A stretch of DNA of 64,000 nucleotides from Vampirovibrionales bacterium (lineage in GTDB: Bacteria > Cyanobacteriota > Vampirovibrionia > Vampirovibrionales > Vampirovibrionaceae): NCBI GenBank assembly GCA_029262635.1, contig JAJCZA010000005.1:372001-436000 (forward strand), in the 5' to 3' direction. The notes under the pieces are model-generated. The model was given only the letters and a program-made list of their open reading frames with translations. It did no database searches and had not been told where the DNA came from. The translations under genes and the position numbers were made by a program. Every line of letters starts with the position of its first letter. Within the stretch, counting starts at the first letter, position 1. Shown here in pieces: positions 7,720-15,538 of this stretch.

Positions 7720-10656
7720 ATGAGCGAGCAGAATAAGAAAACCCTGATTTTAATCGATGGGCATTCATTGGCGTTTCGAGTGTATTACGGACTAGAGCGC
7801 ACGGGGATGTCCACATCGGATAAAACACCCACGTGGGCGGTGTATGGGTTTATTAACGCCATTTTTCGCTTACTGCAAAAAATTCAGCCGGACGCCATTG
7901 CCATGTCCTTTGACACGGGCCGGGAAACGTTTCGAACTCAGATGTATCCCGAGTACAAGGCCAACCGGGAATCCATGCCGGAAGAAATGCGCTCGCAGAT
8001 GGGGCTGATTCGGGAATCCGTTGAAAAGCTGGGGATTCCTATTTATGAGCTGAAAAATTACGAAGCTGATGATGTGATTGGTACTTTGTCCAAACAGGCT
8101 CGGGATGAAGGGTATTACGTCCAGATTTTAACCGGCGATCAGGATGCGTTTCAGTTGGTGGAAGACGATAAGGTGGAGGTGTTGATTCCGCCCCGAACAC
8201 CCAAGGATCAGATGAAGCTTTATAATCGGGAAGCCGTTTTTACCAAGATGGGGGTTTATCCAGAGCAGGTTATTGATTTTAAGGGACTCAAAGGGGATGC
8301 GTCGGATAATATTCCGGGTGTCCGAGGTGTGGGTGATAAAACCGCTAGTAAACTGTTGGCGGAATACCAGACGCTGGAAAATTTGTATGCCCATACAGAT
8401 GACATTAAGGGCAAGCTTCAGGAAAAACTGGTAGAAAACCGGGATATTGCTTTTTTGAGCAAAGAGTTAGCGACCATTGACCGGTCATCCCCTATTCAAG
8501 CAGAATTTGATCACTGTCATTTGTCGATTCCAGATGTGCAAGCGTTTTTGGATTTTTTGGAGCGGTTGGAGTTTCGAAATTTTAAAAAACAGGCGCCAGA
8601 ATTGCTGAAACCTTTTTTAAATGGATCCGCTTTAGAAATGGCGCCCTTCCAAGAATCAGAAAGTAATGGGACCACTTCAGCGGTTGATTTAAACGATTCG
8701 AGCGATGATTGTTCGAGTTCTAGCATTCCTTATACTTTGATCACTCAAACAATTCAGCTGGAGGTACTGGTTCGGGAGCTAAAGCAAGCAAGGGTGTTCG
8801 CGTTGGATATTGAAACGTCTGGACTGGATTATCTGAACGATCGGCTGGTGGGAATCTCTATGGCCTATTATCCAGATAAGCCTTGGCAGATGGAATCCCG
8901 AAAAGCGGTGAATCATTTAGGCTTAAAAGATTACCCAGCGAGTTTTCAGGCGTTGACGCTAAAAAGCAAAGGGGTATTTCAAACCAATCCACCGCAAACC
9001 GTCTACATTCCCGTTGGACACGAAGTGGACGTGGAGCATCAGTTGGATGTGAAGGAGGTTTTGTCGGCACTGCGTCCTTTGTTGGAGGATCCAGCAGTGG
9101 TTAAAATTGCTCACAATGCTAAGTTTGAGATGAATTTCTTTAAAACCGATGGTATTGAGTGGCAAGGGCTGGTCTACGATACCATGATCGCCAGTTACGT
9201 TCATGAGGCGGATCGACGCCATGGCCTGAAAGTTCTGGGACGGGATGTGCTGGGCATCGAAATGCAAGACATTAAGACCTTGATTGGTTCGGGGAAAAAA
9301 GAAATCCCTTTTAGTCAGGTACCATTAAAAGAAGGGGCAGACTATGGAGCATGTGATGCTTATGTGACTTTGAAACTGGCGGCCTATTTTGTAGAGCACA
9401 TGGACATGGATCGGGAAACCTTACTTTACGAAGTTGAATTACCGGTGGTTCATGTCTTGGCGGAAATGGAACGGGACGGGGTAAATCTTGATGTACCTTA
9501 CCTGAAAAATTTCAGTGAGGAGCTGGGTGAAAAGCTGGATGCCATTGAAAAAGATATTTATAAACTGGCGGGGTTGGAATTTAATATTAATTCGCCTAAA
9601 CAGGTGGGCGATGTGTTGTTTGAGCATCTGGGCATTGCGCCGCTTCGGAAAACGAAATCTAAATCCGGCTACAGCACTGACGCCAAGGTGTTGGAAAAAT
9701 TATCCGAGGAACACGCCGTGGTCCAAAGGATTTTGGACTATCGTCAGTTGTTTAAATTGAAGTCCACTTATATTGATAGTCTGCCCAATATGGTGAATCC
9801 GAAGACGGGACGAATCCATACGAGCTTTAATCAAACCATTGCGGCGACCGGCCGTTTATCCAGTAGTGAGCCTAATTTGCAAAATATTCCCATTCGAACG
9901 GAAGAAGGGCGAAAAATTCGAGCGGCGTTTATTCCGAGAAACGAGGGTGAGGTTCTTTTATCAGCGGATTATTCTCAGATTGAATTGCGGATGCTGGCTC
10001 ATACGTCTGAGGATCCTAATTTGTTGGAGGCTTTTAATCGGGGTGAGGATATCCATACGGCAACAGCGGCGCTGGTGTTTGGAATGCCGGTAGATAAGGT
10101 AACGAAAGAGCAGCGCTATAAAGCCAAAGCGGTTAATTTTGGTGTGATTTACGGGCAAACGGCCCATGGTTTGTCTCAACAATTGAGAATCCCCCGGGCG
10201 GAAGCGATGGCGTTTATTGACCGATATTTTCGGCAATATTCCCATGTCAAAATGATCATCGAAGCGGTTCAAGAACTGGCTCGGGAAACGGGCTACGTTA
10301 CCACCATTTGTGGCCGGGTGCGCAATCTGGACGAAGGGTTGAATAGCTCGAATAAAAGCATTCGGGAATTTTCTGAACGAGCGGCGTTTAATACGGTGCT
10401 TCAGGGATCCGCCGCGGATCTGATGAAAGTGGCCATGATCCGGGTAATGCGTATGTTGAAAGCGAAGCAACTGAAAAGCCGGATGATTCTACAAGTGCAT
10501 GATGAACTGGTTTTGGGTGTCCCGGAGGGTGAATTGGTTGAGGTTAAACAATTAGTTAAAGAAGCCATGGAACTGGATCAGCCTTTGAGAGTGCCGTTGG
10601 TGGTTGATATTGAAGTGGGAAAAAACTGGATGGATCAGCAAGCCGATTCTCTTTAA
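7720..10656 (+). CDS. polA: DNA polymerase I
   Basis: The 978-residue protein has the three Pol I domains. The 5'-nuclease domain (residues 1-290) has LIDGHSLAFRVYYGL, NYEADDVIGTL, GDQDAFQLV and GDASDNIPGVRGVGDKTA. The 3'-5' exonuclease domain (about 340-560) keeps its acidic residues in FALDIETSGLD, HNAKFEMNF and YGACD, so proofreading is expected. The polymerase domain has LSSSEPNLQNIP, SADYSQIELRMLAH, RYKAKAVNFGVIYG and LQVHDELV. It functions in Okazaki fragment maturation and repair. A purine-rich ribosome site (AGAGAGCGG) precedes the ATG. It is longer than the usual 880-930 residues, mostly in the linker at residues 295-335. Confidence 0.97.
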   Translation: MSEQNKKTLILIDGHSLAFRVYYGLERTGMSTSDKTPTWAVYGFINAIFRLLQKIQPDAIAMSFDTGRETFRTQMYPEYKANRESMPEEMRSQMGLIRESVEKLGIPIYELKNYEADDVIGTLSKQARDEGYYVQILTGDQDAFQLVEDDKVEVLIPPRTPKDQMKLYNREAVFTKMGVYPEQVIDFKGLKGDASDNIPGVRGVGDKTASKLLAEYQTLENLYAHTDDIKGKLQEKLVENRDIAFLSKELATIDRSSPIQAEFDHCHLSIPDVQAFLDFLERLEFRNFKKQAPELLKPFLNGSALEMAPFQESESNGTTSAVDLNDSSDDCSSSSIPYTLITQTIQLEVLVRELKQARVFALDIETSGLDYLNDRLVGISMAYYPDKPWQMESRKAVNHLGLKDYPASFQALTLKSKGVFQTNPPQTVYIPVGHEVDVEHQLDVKEVLSALRPLLEDPAVVKIAHNAKFEMNFFKTDGIEWQGLVYDTMIASYVHEADRRHGLKVLGRDVLGIEMQDIKTLIGSGKKEIPFSQVPLKEGADYGACDAYVTLKLAAYFVEHMDMDRETLLYEVELPVVHVLAEMERDGVNLDVPYLKNFSEELGEKLDAIEKDIYKLAGLEFNINSPKQVGDVLFEHLGIAPLRKTKSKSGYSTDAKVLEKLSEEHAVVQRILDYRQLFKLKSTYIDSLPNMVNPKTGRIHTSFNQTIAATGRLSSSEPNLQNIPIRTEEGRKIRAAFIPRNEGEVLLSADYSQIELRMLAHTSEDPNLLEAFNRGEDIHTATAALVFGMPVDKVTKEQRYKAKAVNFGVIYGQTAHGLSQQLRIPRAEAMAFIDRYFRQYSHVKMIIEAVQELARETGYVTTICGRVRNLDEGLNSSNKSIREFSERAAFNTVLQGSAADLMKVAMIRVMRMLKAKQLKSRMILQVHDELVLGVPEGELVEVKQLVKEAMELDQPLRVPLVVDIEVGKNWMDQQADSL

Positions 10657-10748
10657 GCGGGGTACGTTCATTGTCAGCATAGCTGATTTTACTTAGGGCT
10701 GGCTTCGCAAACACGAAAGGTTGACTCGCGATTTAAAAATCAATTTAA

Positions 10749-10778
10749 TTGATGAATGGACAGTGTCCTTGTTATGAT
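10749..10778 (+). promoter_or_regulatory. Predicted promoter of nadK with an internal 11-bp palindrome
   Basis: TTGATG (10749-10754) and TATGAT (10773-10778) are separated by 18 nt, and the nadK ATG follows 33 nt later. The spacer contains the perfect palindrome GGACA-G-TGTCC (10758-10768), a possible repressor site. Confidence 0.5.
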
Positions 10779-10811
10779 AGAGCTGAACGAGGTTAAAAGT
10801 AGGATCCTTTT

Positions 10812-11699
10812 ATGACCCAAATGGCGGCCAGTCAACCCCAGCTCAAAACCATTACGGTGGTTCATAACATTACGGCAGATCCGGCGGATGATTTTCGCAA
10901 TCAAATTCAGATGTTTCTTGAACAGCATGGGATTCAGGTTCACCTTTGTGTGGTGGAAGGCCGAGACGCCCCTTGTATTCCTGAGGGAGCGACCCGATCG
11001 GACATGGTGATTGTGATTGGCGGAGATGGGACGGTACTGCGAACAGCGCGTGTGTTTTCTGAAAAACAGGTGCCCATTGTGGCGGTCAATCGAGGAACCT
11101 TAGGCTTTTTAACCCGGATTGATCCAGAAAATCTGGAACAATCGCTAACCTTACTGATGGCAGGGGACTACATGGTAGAAACCCGAACCATGTTGAAAGT
11201 TAATATTCCCGGTTACCCAGAAGGTGAAGGAGAACTGGCCTTAAACGACGTGTTGATTAAAAACGCAAACCCCAGTCAGATGGGGTGTTTTGAGGTCTAT
11301 ATTAACAATACGGCTATTGCGTCTTATGATGCGGATGGGGTGATTGTCGCCACACCCACGGGCTCTACAGCCTATACACTTTCGGCGGGGGGGCCTGTGA
11401 TTTCACCGGAAGTCGATGCGTTTTCCATTACGCCCATTTGTCCCCATAGCTTATCGGCTAAACCGGTGGTGGTACCCGCAATCGAGAAAATCAGGATTAA
11501 ATCCAAGTCATCTCGGGCGAGTTTAGTGGTGGCGGTGGATGGTCAGGAAAGCGGCGTTTTAAAATATGATGAATGGGTCGACGTGGTAAAAGCGCCTTTT
11601 CCTATGAAATTTGTAACGTTTCGACCGGAAGAAGAGGATTTTTACCTGCTCCTTAAAAAGAAACTCCATTGGGGGATGAACCCCCGCTGGAAGTCGTAA
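10812..11699 (+). CDS. nadK: NAD kinase
   Basis: NadK phosphorylates NAD to NADP with ATP or polyphosphate. The 295 residues carry the family motifs VIGGDGTVLRTAR (GGDGT), NRGTLGFLTRID, ALNDVLI (NE/D motif), YDADGVIVATPTGSTAYTLSAGGPV and the late ICPHSLSAKPVVVP. The length is normal. It is 29 nt upstream of rlmH and probably co-transcribed with it. Confidence 0.95.
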   Translation: MTQMAASQPQLKTITVVHNITADPADDFRNQIQMFLEQHGIQVHLCVVEGRDAPCIPEGATRSDMVIVIGGDGTVLRTARVFSEKQVPIVAVNRGTLGFLTRIDPENLEQSLTLLMAGDYMVETRTMLKVNIPGYPEGEGELALNDVLIKNANPSQMGCFEVYINNTAIASYDADGVIVATPTGSTAYTLSAGGPVISPEVDAFSITPICPHSLSAKPVVVPAIEKIRIKSKSSRASLVVAVDGQESGVLKYDEWVDVVKAPFPMKFVTFRPEEEDFYLLLKKKLHWGMNPRWKS

Positions 11700-11728
11700 C
11701 GAAATAGGGTACAGGTGTTTGTAAGGCG

Positions 11729-12283
11729 ATGGAGATACAAATTTTAGCCGTTGGCCGGGTCAAAAGTGGATTTAAATATACTCAGACCGGGGTTGACGAA
11801 TACATTAAACGGCTAAAACCTTATGTGAAGGTTTCTATCACTGAGGTGGCGGATGAAACCATGGCCCCCTCGGTTACGTCAGAACAGGTCTTGGCTCGGG
11901 AAGCCATCCGGATTCAGGCTTATATGGATAAAGCAGGGTATACGGTTGCTTTATCCGAACGGGGCGAGGTTATGGATTCAGTCCAATTTGCCAAGCGGTT
12001 AGGAGAACGTCTGGGACTGGATTGTACGGGCATATCTTTGGGAAAATCCGGTGGTGGATCCGGTGTAAATCCACTAAACGGAGGTATGCGAAACCAGGCT
12101 TCAGGGCCTATGATGTTTATGGTTGGCGGGGCGCTTGGGTTAGCCCCAACGGTGTTAAACCAAGCTGATTGGGTCGTTTCTTTATCGCCCATGACCTACC
12201 CTCACCAACTGGTTCGATTGATTTTACTGGAACAACTGTATCGGGCGTTCCGTATTTTAAGAAACGAACCGTACCATAAGTAA
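11729..12283 (+). CDS. rlmH: 23S rRNA pseudouridine1915 N3-methyltransferase RlmH
   Basis: This SPOUT-family enzyme methylates pseudouridine 1915 in helix 69 of 23S rRNA using SAM. The start MEIQILAVGRVK, the SAM-site MFMVGGALGL and the C-terminal knot PHQLVRLILLEQLYRAFRILRNEPYHK are diagnostic. At 184 residues it is about 25 longer than usual RlmH. The extra length is a Gly-rich insertion (around residues 97-128, KSGGGSGVNPLNGG) just before the VGG SAM-binding loop. Confidence 0.93.
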   Translation: MEIQILAVGRVKSGFKYTQTGVDEYIKRLKPYVKVSITEVADETMAPSVTSEQVLAREAIRIQAYMDKAGYTVALSERGEVMDSVQFAKRLGERLGLDCTGISLGKSGGGSGVNPLNGGMRNQASGPMMFMVGGALGLAPTVLNQADWVVSLSPMTYPHQLVRLILLEQLYRAFRILRNEPYHK

Positions 12284-12444
12284 TAACCGATAGAACACAG
12301 GCCGAACAGGTCGTTCTGAGAAGAGAAGTTAAAAGAAGAGAAGTTGATAAAGAGAAGAGAGCAGTCGGACAAAAAGCCGACGATTCTCGTATGACCTGTC
12401 AATCGAAAAAATTTCATCATCATCAATGAGGAGTATGGGAAACG

Positions 12445-12876
12445 GTGAGTGAGCTCAAAAAACTAAAACGGACAGTTATGGTGGACGTTTGTTTCACCCA
12501 ATCGATGACCGGGTTTGACCCCGTTGAAATCGAGGAAGAATCATTAGGCTCCTTATATCAGGTGGATGATGACACCTATATTTTAGCCTTTGACACCGTG
12601 TTGGATGAGAAAAAAGTAACCACGACCGTTAAAGTGACGAACGGTAATTTATCCATTGTTAAAATCGGGGATGTGCATAGTCGGCAAACCTTTTCAGTGG
12701 ATGAATGGTACGCCAGCCAGTATTTTTATGGCGGCGGATCGGTGGTGTGCCGTAATTACACCAAAAAATTGGATTACGCACTCACGGAAGATGGTGGTAT
12801 AATTGAGGTGTTGTATGAGCTCTGGTCAGGAGATACCCATCTGGGCTTCTATAATCTGGAGTTTTTTATTCGATAA
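12445..12876 (+). CDS. DUF1934/YwiB-like beta-barrel protein
   Basis: The 143-residue cytoplasmic protein alternates beta-strands in the pattern of DUF1934 (B. subtilis YwiB): GSLYQVDDDTYILAFDTVLD, TTTVKVTNGNLSIVKIGDVHSRQTF, KKLDYALTEDGGIIEVLYELWSG. The family has a calycin-like barrel and no settled function. The start is GTG after a GAGGAG site; the ATG at 12435 is in another frame and stops at once. A terminator follows at 12907-12945. Assignment is by pattern only. Confidence 0.6.
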   Translation: MSELKKLKRTVMVDVCFTQSMTGFDPVEIEEESLGSLYQVDDDTYILAFDTVLDEKKVTTTVKVTNGNLSIVKIGDVHSRQTFSVDEWYASQYFYGGGSVVCRNYTKKLDYALTEDGGIIEVLYELWSGDTHLGFYNLEFFIR

Positions 12877-12906
12877 AAGTTTTTAGATTCCATGTATCCA
12901 CTGGAG

Positions 12907-12945
12907 AAGATGCCTTGTTCTGATGAATGGGGCATCTTTAATTTT
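12907..12945 (+). terminator. Rho-independent terminator after the DUF1934-like gene
   Basis: AAGATGCC (12907-12914) pairs with GGCATCTT (12931-12938) across a 16-nt loop, and TTAATTTT follows. Its position shows that the frame open from 12892 is not translated into the rhodanese gene. Confidence 0.6.
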
Positions 12946-12966
12946 GAAGGGACTTTGGGGTATAAT
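12938..12966 (+). promoter_or_regulatory. Predicted promoter of the rhodanese-methyltransferase pair
   Basis: A perfect TATAAT (12961-12966) stands 17 nt after TTAATT (12938-12943), a weak -35. The translation start at 13006 is 40 nt downstream. The promoter directly follows the terminator, so a new transcript begins here. Confidence 0.55.
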
Positions 12967-13005
12967 CAATCCCTGTTAAATGAAGATGAAAAAAGGGCGG
13001 TACGG

Positions 13006-13407
13006 ATGACACAAGCACGTCGTGGAAAAACCTTTCGAGATTTGGTCAATGAGGCGAAAGCCCGAGTTCAGGAAACCAACCCGGATGAAGTCCGTCAATG
13101 GATGAAAGAGAATCGCCCCATGATTCTGGTGGATGTCCGGGAATCATCGGATTACGCCAAAGCTCATATTGAAGGGGCCGTGTCGGTTCCGCGAGGGATT
13201 CTCGAACTGGAAATTGACGAATTGGTGCCCGATCAGGATGCCGTAGTGGTTGCTTATTGTGGCGGGGGTAGCCGTTCGGCTTTAGCGGCGGAGACCTTAC
13301 AGGAAATGGGTTATGAGAACGTCTTTTCGATGGCCGGTGGTTGGCGAGGGTGGAGTCAATCTCAACCGGATGCCGAGGCCACTTCCGGTTCGGCTTGCTC
13401 GCTTTAA
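13006..13407 (+). CDS. Rhodanese-domain sulfurtransferase
   Basis: This is a single rhodanese domain of 133 residues with an N-terminal helical lead-in. LVDVRESSDYAKAHIEGAVSVPRG is the first family motif, and the active loop VVAYCGGGSRSALAA carries the catalytic Cys in a Cys-Gly-Gly-Gly-Ser-Arg loop. The ATG at 13006 is chosen over the upstream ATG at 12892 because a terminator and promoter lie between them and AGGGCGG precedes it. It likely handles sulfane sulfur in the cytoplasm. The methyltransferase starts 5 nt downstream. Confidence 0.85.
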   Translation: MTQARRGKTFRDLVNEAKARVQETNPDEVRQWMKENRPMILVDVRESSDYAKAHIEGAVSVPRGILELEIDELVPDQDAVVVAYCGGGSRSALAAETLQEMGYENVFSMAGGWRGWSQSQPDAEATSGSACSL

Positions 13408-13412
13408 TTCGT

Positions 13413-14111
13413 ATGGTTCGTCAGTCTGTTTTAAATAAATTTGATCACTGGGCGGAGTCCGGTCGGGGCGATGCCATGGCGGAAGGGCACTGGCCTCGGA
13501 CGCGGCAAATTATTCAACGGATGGGACTAGCTCCTGACATGGCTGTACTGGATGTGGGTTGCGGTAATGGCTATGGGGTTCGGGCTATGCTGGATGAAAT
13601 AGGGTCGGGTGGCCGAGGGGTCGGGGTGGATATTTCACCGGCCATGGTTGCGTTGGCTCAGAAGCATTCGGATAACTATCCGAATGCCCGGTTTGAGACT
13701 ATTTCTTCGGAATCCATGCCCTTTGAAACGGGTACTTTCCATCGGGTGTTATCCGTGGAGGTCATTTACTATGCAGCGGATTTGCATCGGTTTTTGCAAG
13801 AAATCCATCGGGTGTTAAAACCAGGGGGATCCCTTTGGGTGATGTTGGACTATTATGAGGAAAATCCTTACTCGAAAAATTGGGCTGAGTTGTTGGGGTT
13901 TTCTTTGCACCGTTTAAGTGAACAAGCGTATCAGGATGCTTTTTTAAAAGCCGGCTTTCATTCGGTTGAAATGGCCCGCCTTCTGGATGAGCGGCCGCTC
14001 GATGAAACCGAAGCCTCGTTTAAGCCAGGTTGGGGGTTTGAGACCCTTGAGGACATAAAAACCTTTAGAACATCTATCGGTTCTCTGTTGGTTTCGGCCA
14101 TCAAGTTATAG
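13413..14111 (+). CDS. SAM-dependent methyltransferase (class I)
   Basis: The 232-residue protein has a Rossmann methyltransferase core: motif I VLDVGCGNGYG, motif II acidic residue in GVGVDISPAMV, MPFETGTFHRVLSVEVIYY, and HRVLKPGGSLWVMLDYY. It resembles UbiE/COQ5 and methyltransferase-11 proteins, but the substrate cannot be told. ATG at 13413 is preferred because the longer frame overlaps the rhodanese gene. The pairing with a rhodanese might suggest a thiol or sulfur-containing substrate, which is speculative. Confidence 0.8.
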   Translation: MVRQSVLNKFDHWAESGRGDAMAEGHWPRTRQIIQRMGLAPDMAVLDVGCGNGYGVRAMLDEIGSGGRGVGVDISPAMVALAQKHSDNYPNARFETISSESMPFETGTFHRVLSVEVIYYAADLHRFLQEIHRVLKPGGSLWVMLDYYEENPYSKNWAELLGFSLHRLSEQAYQDAFLKAGFHSVEMARLLDERPLDETEASFKPGWGFETLEDIKTFRTSIGSLLVSAIKL

Positions 14112-14127
14112 TTTAAGGATTTAGACT

Positions 14128-15348
14128 TCAGGTAACGGCTTTTTTAAGTGTTGGGTTGTCTGGGTTTTCGCCTTTAATGACGGCGAGGTAATAGCTGATT
14201 AATTGAAAGGTGACTAGCCCGACAAACAGGCTTTCAACCGTTGAAGCCGAAGGGAGGGTCAGAACTCTTTCATGGGTTGTATTTAAGCCCTCTAACAGCT
14301 TTTGAGGAATGGTCAGACTGTTTTCAAAGGCGATGAAAAAGACCCGATCCCCCTCAAAAGCAAGTTGATTGTTGTTATGGGAGGTTTTAGGGTCAAGCCA
14401 AAAATGGCTTTCAATATCCTTGTAAAGTTCACAGGCAAGGGCATCGATGGTTGGAACCAGGTAAATGGAGTTGGGGTGTTTTCCGTTAATGCCGGAAAGT
14501 ATGACTTTTGGGCCGTGTTTAAAGCTTTCGGAATTATCGGTATAGACAATATTGCTTGAGGTTTCGGTCAGTTTAAGACCAGCCTCCGATAAAACCAAGG
14601 TTAACGGACCTTTGGAGAGTAGAACAAAGTGGTTGACCTCGTCCAGTTTTTGGGTGAATCGAAAAATGGATTCCATGCGGGTGGGCTCCCACAAGCTTTC
14701 TAACCGATCCGAGATTCGCGCCAATTGGCGCTGAATGGTTATGCTAGAGCTTTTTTTCATGCGCTTCGTTTTTTCAGCCACGTGAAGCCCCCAAAGTAGA
14801 AGGGTCATGATGGTGGCGCTCAGGGTTTTGGTCGCGGCAATAGATTTTTCCGGACCCGCTCCGATGAACAGGTGGTGTGGGTAAGCTTGAGCCAGCTTTG
14901 ACCGGGCGTTATTTGTGATGGTAAGAATAGGGAGCGGTTCATCCAGGTATTGGGTCAGGGTTTCTAAGATTCGGAGGACACTGGCGGTTTTACCGGACTG
15001 AGAGACCACGATGAAATAAGCGTCCTTATAAATGGAAATGGAGTCTTTTTCGGTTAGATGGTCCTCGTACAAACGGGCAATGGTGAACTTTTCTTCGAGG
15101 GATTCGGGATCATGAACATAAATTGGCAGGCCAATCCATTCTTCGAGAAAAGGTGTTGCAATTTCCAGGGCGTGTTTACTGGAACCTTCGGCGATGGCGA
15201 TAATCCGAAGGTGTTTTTTTTCAGGTATTGGCAAGGAGGCCAACCGTTTTTCTTTCTGTTTTAAAAGAGCACGTAGTAGTTTGGCCTGCTCCTGAATTTC
15301 ATTGAGAAGGGTAATGGGGGTGTTACGGGGAGGTGGGGGTGTGGCCAT
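14128..15348 (-). CDS. Double-SIS-domain sugar-phosphate isomerase/deaminase (GlmS C-terminal-like)
   Basis: The 406 residues hold two SIS domains in the order seen in the isomerase half of GlmS but no glutaminase domain. The first has IIAIAEGSSKHALEIA, FIVVSQSGKTASVLRILETL and KSIAATKTLSATIMTLLLW. The second has FVLLSKGPLTLVLSEAGLKLTETSS, SFKHGPK and a C-terminal AVIKGENPDNPTLKKAVT that matches the GlmS tail (GxDVDxPRNLAKSVT). The likely reaction is isomerisation or deamination of glucosamine 6-phosphate, as in SIS-type NagB-II. With nagA at 21365 it could complete amino-sugar breakdown, which is inference. Confidence 0.75.
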   Translation of the reverse strand: MATPPPPRNTPITLLNEIQEQAKLLRALLKQKEKRLASLPIPEKKHLRIIAIAEGSSKHALEIATPFLEEWIGLPIYVHDPESLEEKFTIARLYEDHLTEKDSISIYKDAYFIVVSQSGKTASVLRILETLTQYLDEPLPILTITNNARSKLAQAYPHHLFIGAGPEKSIAATKTLSATIMTLLLWGLHVAEKTKRMKKSSSITIQRQLARISDRLESLWEPTRMESIFRFTQKLDEVNHFVLLSKGPLTLVLSEAGLKLTETSSNIVYTDNSESFKHGPKVILSGINGKHPNSIYLVPTIDALACELYKDIESHFWLDPKTSHNNNQLAFEGDRVFFIAFENSLTIPQKLLEGLNTTHERVLTLPSASTVESLFVGLVTFQLISYYLAVIKGENPDNPTLKKAVT

Positions 15349-15538
15349 CGGTGCTCAACACTTTTTCTTGACGTTCGTCTTCTCATTGTAGCGTTATTTA
15401 GGTACTTTTAACGTGCTTATTTAATTTTTTTATTGAGGCGAGCCGAGATCTCCTTTTATTTTTTCTATTTTTAGGTTAGATTATAAAGTGATGAAAGAGT
15501 AGACTGATGGGATTGGTAAACAAGTCAAAGGGGTATTA

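Noticed and set aside
12892-13005. N-terminal extension of the rhodanese to ATG 12892
   Set aside because: A terminator hairpin and a TATAAT promoter lie inside this stretch, so translation from 12892 is unlikely.
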